The notes beneath the pieces were generated by a model. That model ran no database searches, was not told the origin of the DNA, and was given only the letters and a program-made list of their open reading frames with translations. 64,000 nucleotides of DNA. Origin: Lactobacillus gallinarum DSM 10532 = JCM 2011 (lineage in GTDB: Bacteria > Bacillota > Bacilli > Lactobacillales > Lactobacillaceae). The translations under genes were made by a program, and so were the position numbers. Shown here in pieces: positions 55,047 to 64,000 of the stretch; position 1 is the first letter of the stretch; the number at the start of each line of letters is the position of its first letter. The stretch is taken from positions 46,554-110,553 of the forward strand of contig NZ_AZEL01000056.1 in NCBI RefSeq assembly GCF_001434975.1, given 5' to 3'.

Positions 55047-56441
55047 ATGGATAATATTGTTTCTCAACAAATTCCACACGACTCAGATGCCGAAAAGGCT
55101 GTTCTGGGTGCGATTTTTATTGATCCAGAAGCAATTGCTGATGCGAGTGCGGTAGTTCAACCGGAAGATTTTTATGAAAGAGCAAATCAGATCATCTATC
55201 AAGCGATGCTGGATTTGTCAGATCGCGGGGATGCAATTGATCCGCTGACTCTTCAAGATGAACTAAATAAGAGAAATCAGCTAGATGACATTGGTGGGAT
55301 TAGTTATGTTTCAGAATTAGCACTGGCAACGCCCACCGCTGCGCACGTTACTTACTATGCGCAGATTGTGCACCGAAAGGCGTTATTGCGCAGACTGATT
55401 TCTGCTAGTCAAAAGATTATTTCTAACGCAATTGATGGTTCAGATGATGTAACTGATATTCTTGATGACGCGGAAAGCGAAATTATGAATGTCTCATCAG
55501 AAAATAATAGTGGTGGTTTCAGAACAATCAAAGAAATCGTTAATTCCACTATTAAGGATATTAATAATATCCCTGATGACGGCAACATGGTTACAGGATT
55601 GCCAACAGGATTCGCTGAGCTGGATAAGATGACGACTGGTTTTCATGATGATGAATTGATCATTATCGCTGCAAGGCCTGGTGTAGGTAAGACGTCATTT
55701 GCATTGAATGTGGCACAGTTTGTGGGGCTGCATACGGATAAAACCGTGGCGATGTTTTCTCTAGAAATGAGTGGAGAACAGTTAGTTCAAAGAATGTTAG
55801 CATCCTTAGGACTAATAGATTCTCAGCATTTAAGAACAGGTCAGCTGGATGAAGAAGAATGGCGCAAGTTAGTAATTGCGTCAGGCTCGCTTGCTAACAC
55901 GGATATTTTTATCGATGATACTCCGGGTATTAAAATGAGTGAAATCCGTGCAAAAGCCAGAAGATTAGCCAAAGAAAAAGGTAATCTGGGGCTAATTGTA
56001 ATCGACTACCTGCAGCTGATTGAAGGTCCACGTAGTGAATCACGGCAACAAGAAGTTTCCGCAATCTCACGTCAATTGAAAAAGCTGGCTAAGGAGCTTC
56101 ACGTGCCCGTTATTGCCCTTTCCCAGTTATCACGGTCGGTTGAGCAGAGGCAGGATAAACGCCCTGTATTGTCCGATATTCGTGAATCTGGATCAATTGA
56201 ACAGGATGCCGATATTGTATCTTTCTTATATCGTGATGACTATTACCGCGATGAGCCAGAAGATGGTGAAAATAGCGGTAGCAGCAACGAAGTAGGATCT
56301 GAAGACGATAACGGTGAAGTTGAAGTAATTATTGAAAAGAACCGTTCAGGTAGTCGTGGGACTGTTAAATTAATGTTCTCGAAGCCATATAACCGCTTCT
56401 CAAACCTTGATTATGCTCATGATGATCCTGATGGCAATTAA
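55047..56441 (+). CDS. dnaB: Replicative DNA helicase DnaB
   Basis: 464 residues (called DnaC in B. subtilis). The N-terminal domain begins HDSDAEKAVLGAIF; the RecA-like motor has ARPGVGKTSFALN, VIDYLQLIEGP and the arginine-finger region SRQQEVSAISRQLK. ATG 55047 is preferred to TTG 55044. The ribosome site is weak, which suggests coupling to rplI. An acidic insert near residues 410-430 is longer than in some relatives. Confidence 0.96.
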   Translation: MDNIVSQQIPHDSDAEKAVLGAIFIDPEAIADASAVVQPEDFYERANQIIYQAMLDLSDRGDAIDPLTLQDELNKRNQLDDIGGISYVSELALATPTAAHVTYYAQIVHRKALLRRLISASQKIISNAIDGSDDVTDILDDAESEIMNVSSENNSGGFRTIKEIVNSTIKDINNIPDDGNMVTGLPTGFAELDKMTTGFHDDELIIIAARPGVGKTSFALNVAQFVGLHTDKTVAMFSLEMSGEQLVQRMLASLGLIDSQHLRTGQLDEEEWRKLVIASGSLANTDIFIDDTPGIKMSEIRAKARRLAKEKGNLGLIVIDYLQLIEGPRSESRQQEVSAISRQLKKLAKELHVPVIALSQLSRSVEQRQDKRPVLSDIRESGSIEQDADIVSFLYRDDYYRDEPEDGENSGSSNEVGSEDDNGEVEVIIEKNRSGSRGTVKLMFSKPYNRFSNLDYAHDDPDGN

Positions 56442-56468
56442 GCACATGTTAAAAGCATGTGCTTTTTT
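56439..56468 (+). terminator. Terminator after dnaB
   Basis: AAGCACATG-TTAAAAG-CATGTGCTT followed by T's. Confidence 0.9.
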
Positions 56469-56587
56469 ATTTATTAAGAGTATTCAGAATCCGAATATTA
56501 AGTGATGAACGTTGATATTACAGTAAATATAGAATAAATATCAGAACAATATTCATAAATATAAATAATATAATTCGCATTTTATAT

Positions 56588-56616
56588 TGAAATCTAGCAT
56601 TTATTCTGTTATACCT
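56588..56616 (+). promoter_or_regulatory. Promoter before the PhnD-like gene
   Basis: TTGAAA, 17 nt, TATACC upstream of the GGAGG site at 56650. The region from 56470 to 56590 is very AT-rich, with repeated AATAT words but no other clear signal. Confidence 0.4.
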
Positions 56617-56666
56617 ATTTATGTGATGAAACCTATTAATTAATTTTTTGGAGGAATTTCAAGTTT

Positions 56667-57614
56667 ATGAAGTTTAAAAAAGTATTAGTTGGAGCTTTAG
56701 CAGTTTTAGCTACTGTTTCACTTGCGGCATGTTCGAACAATAAAAAGAGTAGTTCATCTTCATCAAATGAACCAAAAGAATTGAATGTCGAATTCGTACC
56801 AAGTACTCAAGCTAACAAGATGGAAGCTAAGGCCAAGCCACTTGGAACGCTTTTACAAAAGCAATTGCATATTCCAGTTCACGTAACAGTTTCTACAGAC
56901 TACAGTGGTTTGGTTGAAGCTATGTCATCTAAGAAAGTTGACGTTGGTTTTATGCCACCATATTCTTACATTCTTGCTCATAAACGTGGAATTGCAGACG
57001 TACTTTTACAAGCTGAACGTTACGGCTATGATGAACCATCTGGTAAGATGAACCACACTTTGATGCACAAATACCGCGGTATGATCGTGGTTAAGAAGGG
57101 TTCTAAAATCAAGTCATGGAAGGACCTTAAGGGTAAAAAGATTGCTATCGGTGATCCAAGTTCTTCATCCGCTTACGTTTACCCAGTTGCAGAACTTTAC
57201 AAGAAGGGCTTAAACGTTACTAAGGAATGTAAGCTTGTTAACATCAAAGGTGATGATCAAGAAGTTCTTTCAGTATTGAACGGCGACGTCGATGCCGCAT
57301 TTGTCTTCTCAGATGCACGTAACATCGCAGCTCAAGACGATAAGAAGGCCATGACTGACGTTGTGCCAATCTACTTCACTAAGTGGATTCCTAACGACAT
57401 CATCGCAGTTAGAAAAGATATGCCTAAGAAGTTTAGAGCTAAACTTTCTAAGGCATTCAAGAATATTGCAAAGTCTAAGAAGGGTAAGCAAATCATTGAA
57501 AGTATTTACAACCATTATGGCTATGTAAGTGCCAAAGACTCAGACTTCGATGGCTTGCGTCAATACCAAAAGATTGTTAACAAAGCTACTGGCGGCAGTA
57601 GTAATAATAACTAA
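56667..57614 (+). CDS. PhnD-like phosphate/phosphonate-binding lipoprotein, orphan
   Basis: 315 residues: signal peptide with lipobox SLAAC (Cys22), a Ser-rich linker, then a PhnD-type two-lobed binding domain (NVEFVPSTQANKMEAKAKPL, DVGFMPPYSYILAHKRG, KIAIGDPSSSSAYVYPVAELY). It captures phosphonate, phosphite or a related anion for an ABC importer. No PhnC or PhnE gene is adjacent: it sits alone between terminators, so its permease must be elsewhere. Confidence 0.88.
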   Translation: MKFKKVLVGALAVLATVSLAACSNNKKSSSSSSNEPKELNVEFVPSTQANKMEAKAKPLGTLLQKQLHIPVHVTVSTDYSGLVEAMSSKKVDVGFMPPYSYILAHKRGIADVLLQAERYGYDEPSGKMNHTLMHKYRGMIVVKKGSKIKSWKDLKGKKIAIGDPSSSSAYVYPVAELYKKGLNVTKECKLVNIKGDDQEVLSVLNGDVDAAFVFSDARNIAAQDDKKAMTDVVPIYFTKWIPNDIIAVRKDMPKKFRAKLSKAFKNIAKSKKGKQIIESIYNHYGYVSAKDSDFDGLRQYQKIVNKATGGSSNNN

Positions 57615-57625
57615 AGTTGATTATT

Positions 57626-57661
57626 AAAAAGACCTGCTTTTTTAAAAGCAGGTTATTTTTT
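57626..57661 (+). terminator. Terminator after the PhnD-like gene
   Basis: ACCTGCTTTT-TTAA-AAGCAGGT followed by T's. Confidence 0.85.
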
Positions 57662-57718
57662 TGCTAAAAGCCATCTGAAATCGGTTAAAATATAAGTAAC
57701 AATCAAAGGAGAAGGATT

Positions 57719-58648
57719 ATGAAAATTGCTGTTTTAACCGATAGCTCAGCTTACTTAACTAAAGAGCAACAAGAAAAGTATCATATCGATGTTTTGCCAA
57801 TTCCAATTATCTGGGGTGATAAGACTTACCGTGATATGGTTGATATCGGCTTTGAAGAGTTTTATCAAAAATTAGCTAATGAAAAAGAATTGCCTATAAC
57901 TTCACAGCCTTCCCCAGGTGACTTGCAAAGAAGAATAGATGAATATGTAGAGCAAGGCTACACTGATGTGATTGTAATTACCTTGTCTAGTGGTATTTCT
58001 GGTTATTATTCAACTGTTGAAAGTATTGCGAATAGCGAAACTAGAATCAAGATTCATCCATTCGATAGCAAAATCACCTGTGCTGGTGAGGCCGATTATG
58101 CGATGCTCGCAGGACGCCTTGTCGAGGCTGGAGCGGACATAGATCTAATCATGCATGATTTAACTGACTTGCAGAAAACGATGGATGTACGCTTTATGGT
58201 GGACAATTTGAGCCACTTGAAGAGAACAGGTCGACTTTCTAACGCTGCCAGCTTTGTGGGAACATTGTTCAAAATTAAGCCAATTCTTTCAATGGATGTG
58301 CAAGATGAAGGTAAAATTTCTGCGATTGCCAAGGAAAGACAAACTAAGCGAGCTTATAAGCATGTGCAGACTGACTTCGATAATTTAACTAAGAACATGC
58401 CATACAATATTCAATGCACAATTTTTGATTCACTTGATCCTGATAAGAAAGAAGAATGGATTGAAGATTATCGTGCTAAGTTCCCTAGATATAAGTTCGA
58501 TGAAAGTATTATTGGGCCGGTAGTTGGTGTCCATGTAGGACAGGGAACAATGGCAATGATTTGGTGTCGTGATCTTGATGACTACTTTGATAAAAATGGT
58601 AAGCCAATTGAAGAAATCAATTCTGAAGAAGTTGTAGATAAAGCGTAA
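57719..58648 (+). CDS. DegV-family fatty-acid-binding protein
   Basis: 309 residues. DegV/FakB proteins bind a fatty acid for phosphorylation by FakA. The start KIAVLTDSSAYLT and the central ITLSSGISGYYSTV and LKRTGRLSN are typical. Several paralogues are usual in lactobacilli. AAAGGAGAAGG precedes the ATG. Confidence 0.92.
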   Translation: MKIAVLTDSSAYLTKEQQEKYHIDVLPIPIIWGDKTYRDMVDIGFEEFYQKLANEKELPITSQPSPGDLQRRIDEYVEQGYTDVIVITLSSGISGYYSTVESIANSETRIKIHPFDSKITCAGEADYAMLAGRLVEAGADIDLIMHDLTDLQKTMDVRFMVDNLSHLKRTGRLSNAASFVGTLFKIKPILSMDVQDEGKISAIAKERQTKRAYKHVQTDFDNLTKNMPYNIQCTIFDSLDPDKKEEWIEDYRAKFPRYKFDESIIGPVVGVHVGQGTMAMIWCRDLDDYFDKNGKPIEEINSEEVVDKA

Positions 58649-58674
58649 GTAAATAGAATTAATTACATATATAT

Positions 58675-58702
58675 GAAAGCCTTTACACATAAAGGCTTTT
58701 TT
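58675..58702 (+). terminator. Terminator after the degV gene
   Basis: AAAGCCTTTA-CACA-TAAAGGCTTT. Confidence 0.9.
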
Positions 58703-58766
58703 CTTTATAATATTATCAGCACAAAAACTATTCGGAGATAAAAATATACAAGAAAAGGATGAGAAA

Positions 58767-59645
58767 ATGGCAGAAAAGAAATATGTCGGCAGTATCGAAG
58801 CCGGTGGTACAAAATTTATCGTAGCAGTTCAAGACGTTGAAACAGGCAAGGAAGTTGCTCGCGACAGAATTCCTACTACAACTAATAAAGAAACTTTACA
58901 AAAGACAGCTGATTTCTTTAAGAAGCACCCAGTTGATGCATTGGGTATCGGTACTTTTGGTCCAATCGACATCAACCCTAAGTCACGCACTTATGGTTAC
59001 ATTTTGGACACTCCTAAGCCAGGCTGGTCGGGCACTAAAGTTAAGGGCTTCTTTGAAAAAGAACTTGGCATTCCAGTTGCAATGACGACTGACGTTAACG
59101 CATCTTGTTACGGTGAGTACGTTGCCCGTGGCCGCGATGATTCAAAGAGTTACTTCTACGCAACTGTTGGTACTGGTGTTGGTGCAGGTATTGTTCAAGC
59201 AGGTAAGCTTCTTGGTTTGAACAACCACCCAGAAATGGGTCACATGCTCGTTCGTCGTTATCCTGGTGATGACTACAAGGGTCACTGTCCATTCCACAAC
59301 GACGCTTGTGTTGAAGGTATGGCAGCTGGTCCAAGTCTTGAAGGCAGAACCGGTATTCCTGGTGAAAAGCTTTCACGTGATAACAAGGTCTTCACTTATT
59401 CTGCATACTACATCGCACAAATGCTCTTCAATGTTTACATGACTGCTCGTCCAGATGTAATGGTTGTTGGTGGTTCTGTATTAAATGAAGATGACCTTGT
59501 TAAGGTTAGAAAGTTCTTCAATGAATTTAACAACAACTATGTCGCAACACCAAATTTGGACAAGTTAATCGTTCGTCCAGCCGTTGCAAACAACGGTTCC
59601 GCAACTCTTGGCGACTTTGAATTGGCAAAGAATTTACTCAAATAA
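58767..59645 (+). CDS. scrK: ROK-family fructokinase
   Basis: 292 residues. ATP-binding GSIEAGGTKFIVAV, the ROK signature with zinc ligands in HPEMGHMLVRR.., HCPFHNDACVEG and VGTGVGAGIV. It phosphorylates fructose released from sucrose or other fructosides. It stands alone here. AAAGGATGAG precedes the ATG. Confidence 0.92.
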   Translation: MAEKKYVGSIEAGGTKFIVAVQDVETGKEVARDRIPTTTNKETLQKTADFFKKHPVDALGIGTFGPIDINPKSRTYGYILDTPKPGWSGTKVKGFFEKELGIPVAMTTDVNASCYGEYVARGRDDSKSYFYATVGTGVGAGIVQAGKLLGLNNHPEMGHMLVRRYPGDDYKGHCPFHNDACVEGMAAGPSLEGRTGIPGEKLSRDNKVFTYSAYYIAQMLFNVYMTARPDVMVVGGSVLNEDDLVKVRKFFNEFNNNYVATPNLDKLIVRPAVANNGSATLGDFELAKNLLK

Positions 59646-59672
59646 AAACACACGATTTACTTGAATAAGCAA

Positions 59673-59718
59673 TAAAAAGGCTCAGCACGTTAAGAAAGAC
59701 GTAAGCTGGGTCTTTTTT
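59673..59718 (+). terminator. Terminator after the fructokinase gene
   Basis: AAAGGCTCAGC pairs with GCTGGGTCTTT (two wobbles) around a 16-nt loop, then T's. Confidence 0.8.
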
Positions 59719-59790
59719 GACGTAATTAGGGGTAAATCAGCGTAGTATTAACTATAGAACGTATCACGTTATTAACGAAAGGAGCCGCTT

Positions 59791-59982
59791 ATGAGTAATA
59801 TGGATAGTGGCTTAAAAGACAAAATAATTGGCAAGGCTAAAGAAGTTGAAGGTAAATTAACCGGAGACAAGTCGCGTGAAGTAGAAGGCAAGGCGCAAAA
59901 GACAAAAGGTAAAGTAAAAGCTAAGGCCAAAAAGGTAAAAGATGATATAGAGCCAGACCATCAAATCGATGAAGACTGCTAA
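59791..59982 (+). CDS. CsbD-family stress protein
   Basis: 63 residues, highly charged, lysine-rich (DKIIGKAKEVEGKLTGDKSREVEGKAQKTKGK). CsbD-like proteins are induced by general stress in Bacilli; their role is unclear. GAAAGGAG precedes the ATG. A GlsB-type gene follows, a common pairing of stress-linked envelope genes. Confidence 0.88.
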   Translation: MSNMDSGLKDKIIGKAKEVEGKLTGDKSREVEGKAQKTKGKVKAKAKKVKDDIEPDHQIDEDC

Positions 59983-60030
59983 TAGGATTATCCTTGAAAA
60001 AATTAATTTAGTTAGAAACATGGTGATCCT

Positions 60031-60264
60031 ATGATTTATTGGATTTGGGTTTTAATTGTCGGAGCTATAATAGGACTGCTTGCCGGTGTTATAACTGGTA
60101 GGGGTGGGGTTCAATGGGCTTTCTTGCTAATATCATAGCAGGACTTGTTGGCTCAACGCTAGGCCAAGCAATCTTTGGCTCCTGGGGACCGCAAATGGCT
60201 GGGATGGCAATAGTGCCGTCGGTACTAGGGGCAGTTATCTTGGTATTAGCAATTTCGTTTGCTA
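60031..60264 (+). pseudogene. GlsB/YeaQ/YmgE-family membrane protein, split by a frameshift
   Basis: ATG 60031 opens MIYWIWVLIVGAIIGLLAG (first helix), then stops in frame at about 60139 after reading off-frame. The rest of the protein (MGFLANIIAGLVGS, GQAIFGSWGPQMAGMAIVPS and the last helix) continues in another frame from 60114. One base is missing within the G/T run near 60100-60110. Two thirds of the gene can still be made from ATG 60114, fused to foreign sequence. Confidence 0.8.
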
Positions 60265-60797
60265 CGAGCGGAAGTCTAAAAAATAGACACGATCTATATA
60301 AAGACTTTAAAAACATAGATACTAATAGATACAATATAGATACTCAAAAGTTGGACTTTTCCACAGCCCAATTCTCACCAGCAGAACTAGAAAAGCAAAA
60401 CAAGGATTTGGTGAACCATGCTAATGACTTCCTAACTGATGAAGATAGTGGCTTACCAGTTTTCTTAGAACCCGAAGCTGTTCAACTACTTAGCTTTTTG
60501 TGCCGTACCCCACAACAAATGCGGCGCTTCATTGGCATTATCTTAAATGCTAAGTATCGAGTTGAGAAGGATCACAAAGATATTGGCGTTCTAATCCCAC
60601 TTGATGATGAAGAACTTAAACCTTTGATGACTAAAGCACTAAGACGCTACTTTAACGCCCTAAGAAGCAATGAGAAGCACATCAAGAACGTTGAGAACTA
60701 CTTGTATGGCACCATGCAAAACCTATTTGGCGTTTGGTGGAATAAACAAGCGGCTAGAGAATATGCGGCCAAACACCCTAACGATGAGCGTGCTTAA
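60114..60797 (+). pseudogene. Chimeric frame: GlsB tail fused to the C-terminal part of a plasmid replication initiator
   Basis: 227 codons. The first 50 continue the GlsB-type membrane protein; from about 60265 the sequence is soluble and charged (DLYKDFKNIDTNRYNID..., QQMRRFIGIILNAKYRVEKDHKDI, RRYFNALRSNEKHIKNVENYLYGTMQNLF). The second part resembles the C terminus of RepA-type initiators of Lactobacillus plasmids. The junction falls right at the end of the last helix. It has no own start; read as a remnant of plasmid integration. Confidence 0.65.
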
Positions 60798-60963
60798 AAC
60801 TAAAAAGCTATGTAAGGCCATTTAAGCTGTTTTAAACAGATAGAGCATATTATACTAAGCTGGTCTTAAAATGTTCCTATGGACGTTTTAGAAGCCTTAT
60901 ATTGATTGCTGTTGCTAAAGGGGCAGCAAACTCAAATTCACAGCTTTTAAAAGACTTATATAA

Positions 60964-60999
60964 TTGAGATGGTACTCAAAGATTAGTATAATGTGAGTA
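60964..60999 (+). promoter_or_regulatory. Promoter and operator-like repeat of the RelB gene
   Basis: TTGAGA (60964-60969), 17 nt, TATAAT (60987-60992). TACTCA (60973) and TGAGTA (60994) form an inverted repeat around the -10, as expected for RelB autorepression. Confidence 0.7.
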
Positions 61000-61024
61000 G
61001 CAATAAAGGGGGGGCGAGAAAATC

Positions 61025-61306
61025 ATGGCAGTTAAGGAAAAGAAACGCGTACAAGTCCAGATTGACAAAGAATTGGCAGATAATACCGAAGCCGTTTTAA
61101 GCCAGTTAGGTCTAAAACCAACTACCGCGATCAATATGTTTTATAAGCGGATTGTTGCTAATGGTGCCTTACCTTTTAATGTGTCTTTAAGCGAAGAAGA
61201 ACGAGCTAATTTACGCTTTTTAAAGGCTACCAAAGAGACACCAGTCACCGAGTTTAAAGACGCTAAAGAGGTCGCTGATTGGCTCAATGATCCAGATGAG
61301 GACTAA
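61025..61306 (+). CDS. RelB/DinJ-family antitoxin without an evident toxin
   Basis: 93 residues: ribbon-helix-helix N terminus (KRVQVQIDKELADNTEAVLSQLGLKPTTAINMFYKRIV) and a C-terminal toxin-binding tail. The next gene is not a RelE/YafQ toxin. Such solo or partnered RelB genes are frequent on Lactobacillus plasmids, which fits the rep fragment just upstream. AAAGGGGGGG precedes the ATG. Confidence 0.85.
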   Translation: MAVKEKKRVQVQIDKELADNTEAVLSQLGLKPTTAINMFYKRIVANGALPFNVSLSEEERANLRFLKATKETPVTEFKDAKEVADWLNDPDED

Positions 61307-61346
61307 TGACTTATCAGATTAAATAAATTAATAACTTGGAAGTGTG

Positions 61347-61538
61347 ATGAACATGAAAGATACAATCACAATTAATGACTTTTTTGAAATTGCCAAAGAA
61401 ACTGATTTAAAAGATTTACTTGATAAGTCATTACATGAGCCAGACCCAGAAAAGCGCAAAGTATATGACGCTTTATATACCTACTTTTTAGATAAAAGGC
61501 AAGATGAGGTTATTAAGCGAAAGGACTTTGTCCGTTGA
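61347..61538 (+). CDS. Small acidic protein next to RelB, unknown
   Basis: 63 residues, acidic and helical (TITINDFFEIAKETDLKDLLDKSL..KRQDEVIKRKDF). It takes the place of the toxin in a RelB module but does not show RelE or YafQ residues. Starts at 61344 (GTG), 61347 and 61353 are all in frame. It is likely part of the plasmid-derived segment. Confidence 0.55.
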   Translation: MNMKDTITINDFFEIAKETDLKDLLDKSLHEPDPEKRKVYDALYTYFLDKRQDEVIKRKDFVR

Positions 61539-61589
61539 TAGATAAACCCCAATATATATTGAGGAATTTTCCTTGGATAAACCAAAATA

Positions 61590-62202
61590 TTACTTATCCA
61601 GAAAAGGTGCAAAAGCAGTCACAAAATTTTGGCCGGTATAACCACTATCAACCATCATGGTTCGAACCAATTTAAACTGCTCTAAATTAAGGGTAACGAG
61701 TGCAATCGCCCCGTCACGATCAGTGATGTTAGCCCGGGTAATATGGATTGCTTGCGGGAAGCCATTGATGTCGACGGCTAAATGCCGTTTAATTCCCGAG
61801 ATCTTCTTACCACCATCGTAACCCTTATTTTCAGCGGTAGCGGTGTTCTTGATACTTTGGGCATCTAAAATGACGAACGAAGTTCGTGCTGATCGCCCTT
61901 GCCTTAATCTTCGATCAGCGACAATTTTTTAAAACCTGAGTTAATAAAGCTGGTTTATCAGGGGTGGGGGCTTTCGACCAATTCATCCAATAGTAGTAAA
62001 CAGTGGACCACTTTGGAAAATCAGCCGGCAAATCACGCCAAGTACAACCATTTTTAAGGACATAGAGCATGGCACAGAAGATATCATAAGGATCAATGTG
62101 TTTTGGATGAGTTCGTTTTCTTGAAGCTTCCAGATCCTGGCGGATCAAATCGAATTGTTGCCGAGAAATATCGCTTTGGTAATGATGACTAAAATGTTGC
62201 AT
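61590..62202 (-). mobile_element. IS5-family transposase remnant (IS427-like), truncated
   Basis: Frame A (62202-61915, 95 codons: MQHFSHHYQSDISRQQFDLI, WRDLPADFPKWSTVYYYW) is the DUF4096 head. Frame B (about 61922-61590) continues in another frame past an A-run: FVILDAQSIKNTATAENKGYDG holds the first Asp of DDE, MVDSGYTG the second. After LDK a stop cuts it off before the region with the third acidic residue (Glu), so it is inactive. The GC content is higher than in neighbours. Confidence 0.85.
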
Positions 62203-62382
62203 ATGATCACCAACTTTTTTGACAGTAGTTTATCAAATTACTTGGTCAAAATCAAAGATACTAAACAGCTTCTAAAAAAGCCAATAACCACACGCCTTTG
62301 GCGTGATTATCAGCTTTCAAGTTTCAGTTACTAAAACTAATACTGACTATAAAACAGAAGCAAAAAAAATTTTCGATTTTTA

Positions 62383-62420
62383 TGAAAACGGTTGCAAAGA
62401 AGTTAGCAAAAATATATAAT
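62383..62420 (+). promoter_or_regulatory. Amylase promoter with a cre site over the -35
   Basis: cre TGAAAACGGTTGCA (62383-62396) matches TGWAANCGNTNWCA at 13 of 14 positions. It overlaps the -35 TTGCAA (62392-62397); 17 nt later comes a perfect TATAAT (62415-62420). CcpA bound there would block polymerase, giving glucose repression. Confidence 0.9.
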
Positions 62421-62483
62421 TTCTTTTGAAATTGTTCACTTGGCCAAGCTGCAGTTTCAATATTTTAATAAAGGGGGCAGTAA

Positions 62484-64000
<1,517 letters not shown>

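Noticed and set aside
61915..61935. Programmed -1 frameshift joining the two transposase frames
   Set aside because: An A-run is present, but the -1 frame meets a stop within a few codons; the second part lies in the +1 frame, so decay or an unusual shift is more likely.

Overview
The window is the replication-origin region of a low-GC Lactobacillus of the L. acidophilus / delbrueckii group. L. amylovorus is the best guess, because the right edge carries the 5' part of a secreted amylase of the L. amylovorus type. The evidence is the gene order rpmH-rnpA-yidC / dnaA-dnaN-yaaA-recF-gyrB-gyrA-rpsF-ssb-rpsR-gdpP-rplI-dnaB, tandem deoxynucleoside kinases, pyruvate oxidase, TTG starts and strong AGGAGG ribosome sites. 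The species call is inference.

Layout. 1-10 kb is accessory and patchy: a metal ATPase, a CPA2 antiporter behind a terminator-like leader, a YefM/YoeB toxin-antitoxin pair between two identical 37-bp terminators, an ABC exporter/DUF4097 pair divergent from an Rgg-like regulator across an 18-bp palindrome, a holin-like toxin remnant, and two 5'-truncated genes (pepO and a surface protein) joined head to head. 9.7-24.4 kb holds transport and nucleotide or sugar salvage: a CPBP protease, YdcF, an ABC/FtsX exporter, an ECF S component, nagB under two NagR-like operators, two deoxynucleoside kinases, a HAD phosphatase and three NCS2 purine permeases, one under a guanine riboswitch. 25.6-28.7 kb is a copper operon (CopY, two cupredoxins, CopA/B-type ATPase). 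28.8-36.7 kb has an MFS transporter, a CLC channel, gnd and pyruvate oxidase. 36.7-59.6 kb is the conserved origin block, then an orphan PhnD-like lipoprotein, DegV and fructokinase. 59.8-62.2 kb is decayed: CsbD, a frameshifted GlsB gene fused to a plasmid rep fragment, a RelB antitoxin without an evident toxin, and an IS5-type remnant. The amylase follows, with a cre site over its -35.

Chromosome-scale signals. DnaA boxes flank dnaA. Three parS-like palindromes lie on the left arm, and eight Noc-box-like palindromes, one identical to the B. subtilis consensus, are scattered over genes and intergenic DNA. Three palindromes at exactly 40-bp spacing lie between convergent genes near 20.5 kb and are unexplained. 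GyrA and GyrB both carry residues at quinolone-determining positions that differ from the usual ones.

No tRNA, rRNA or CRISPR array was seen. All family calls come from reading motifs by eye; no database was searched.
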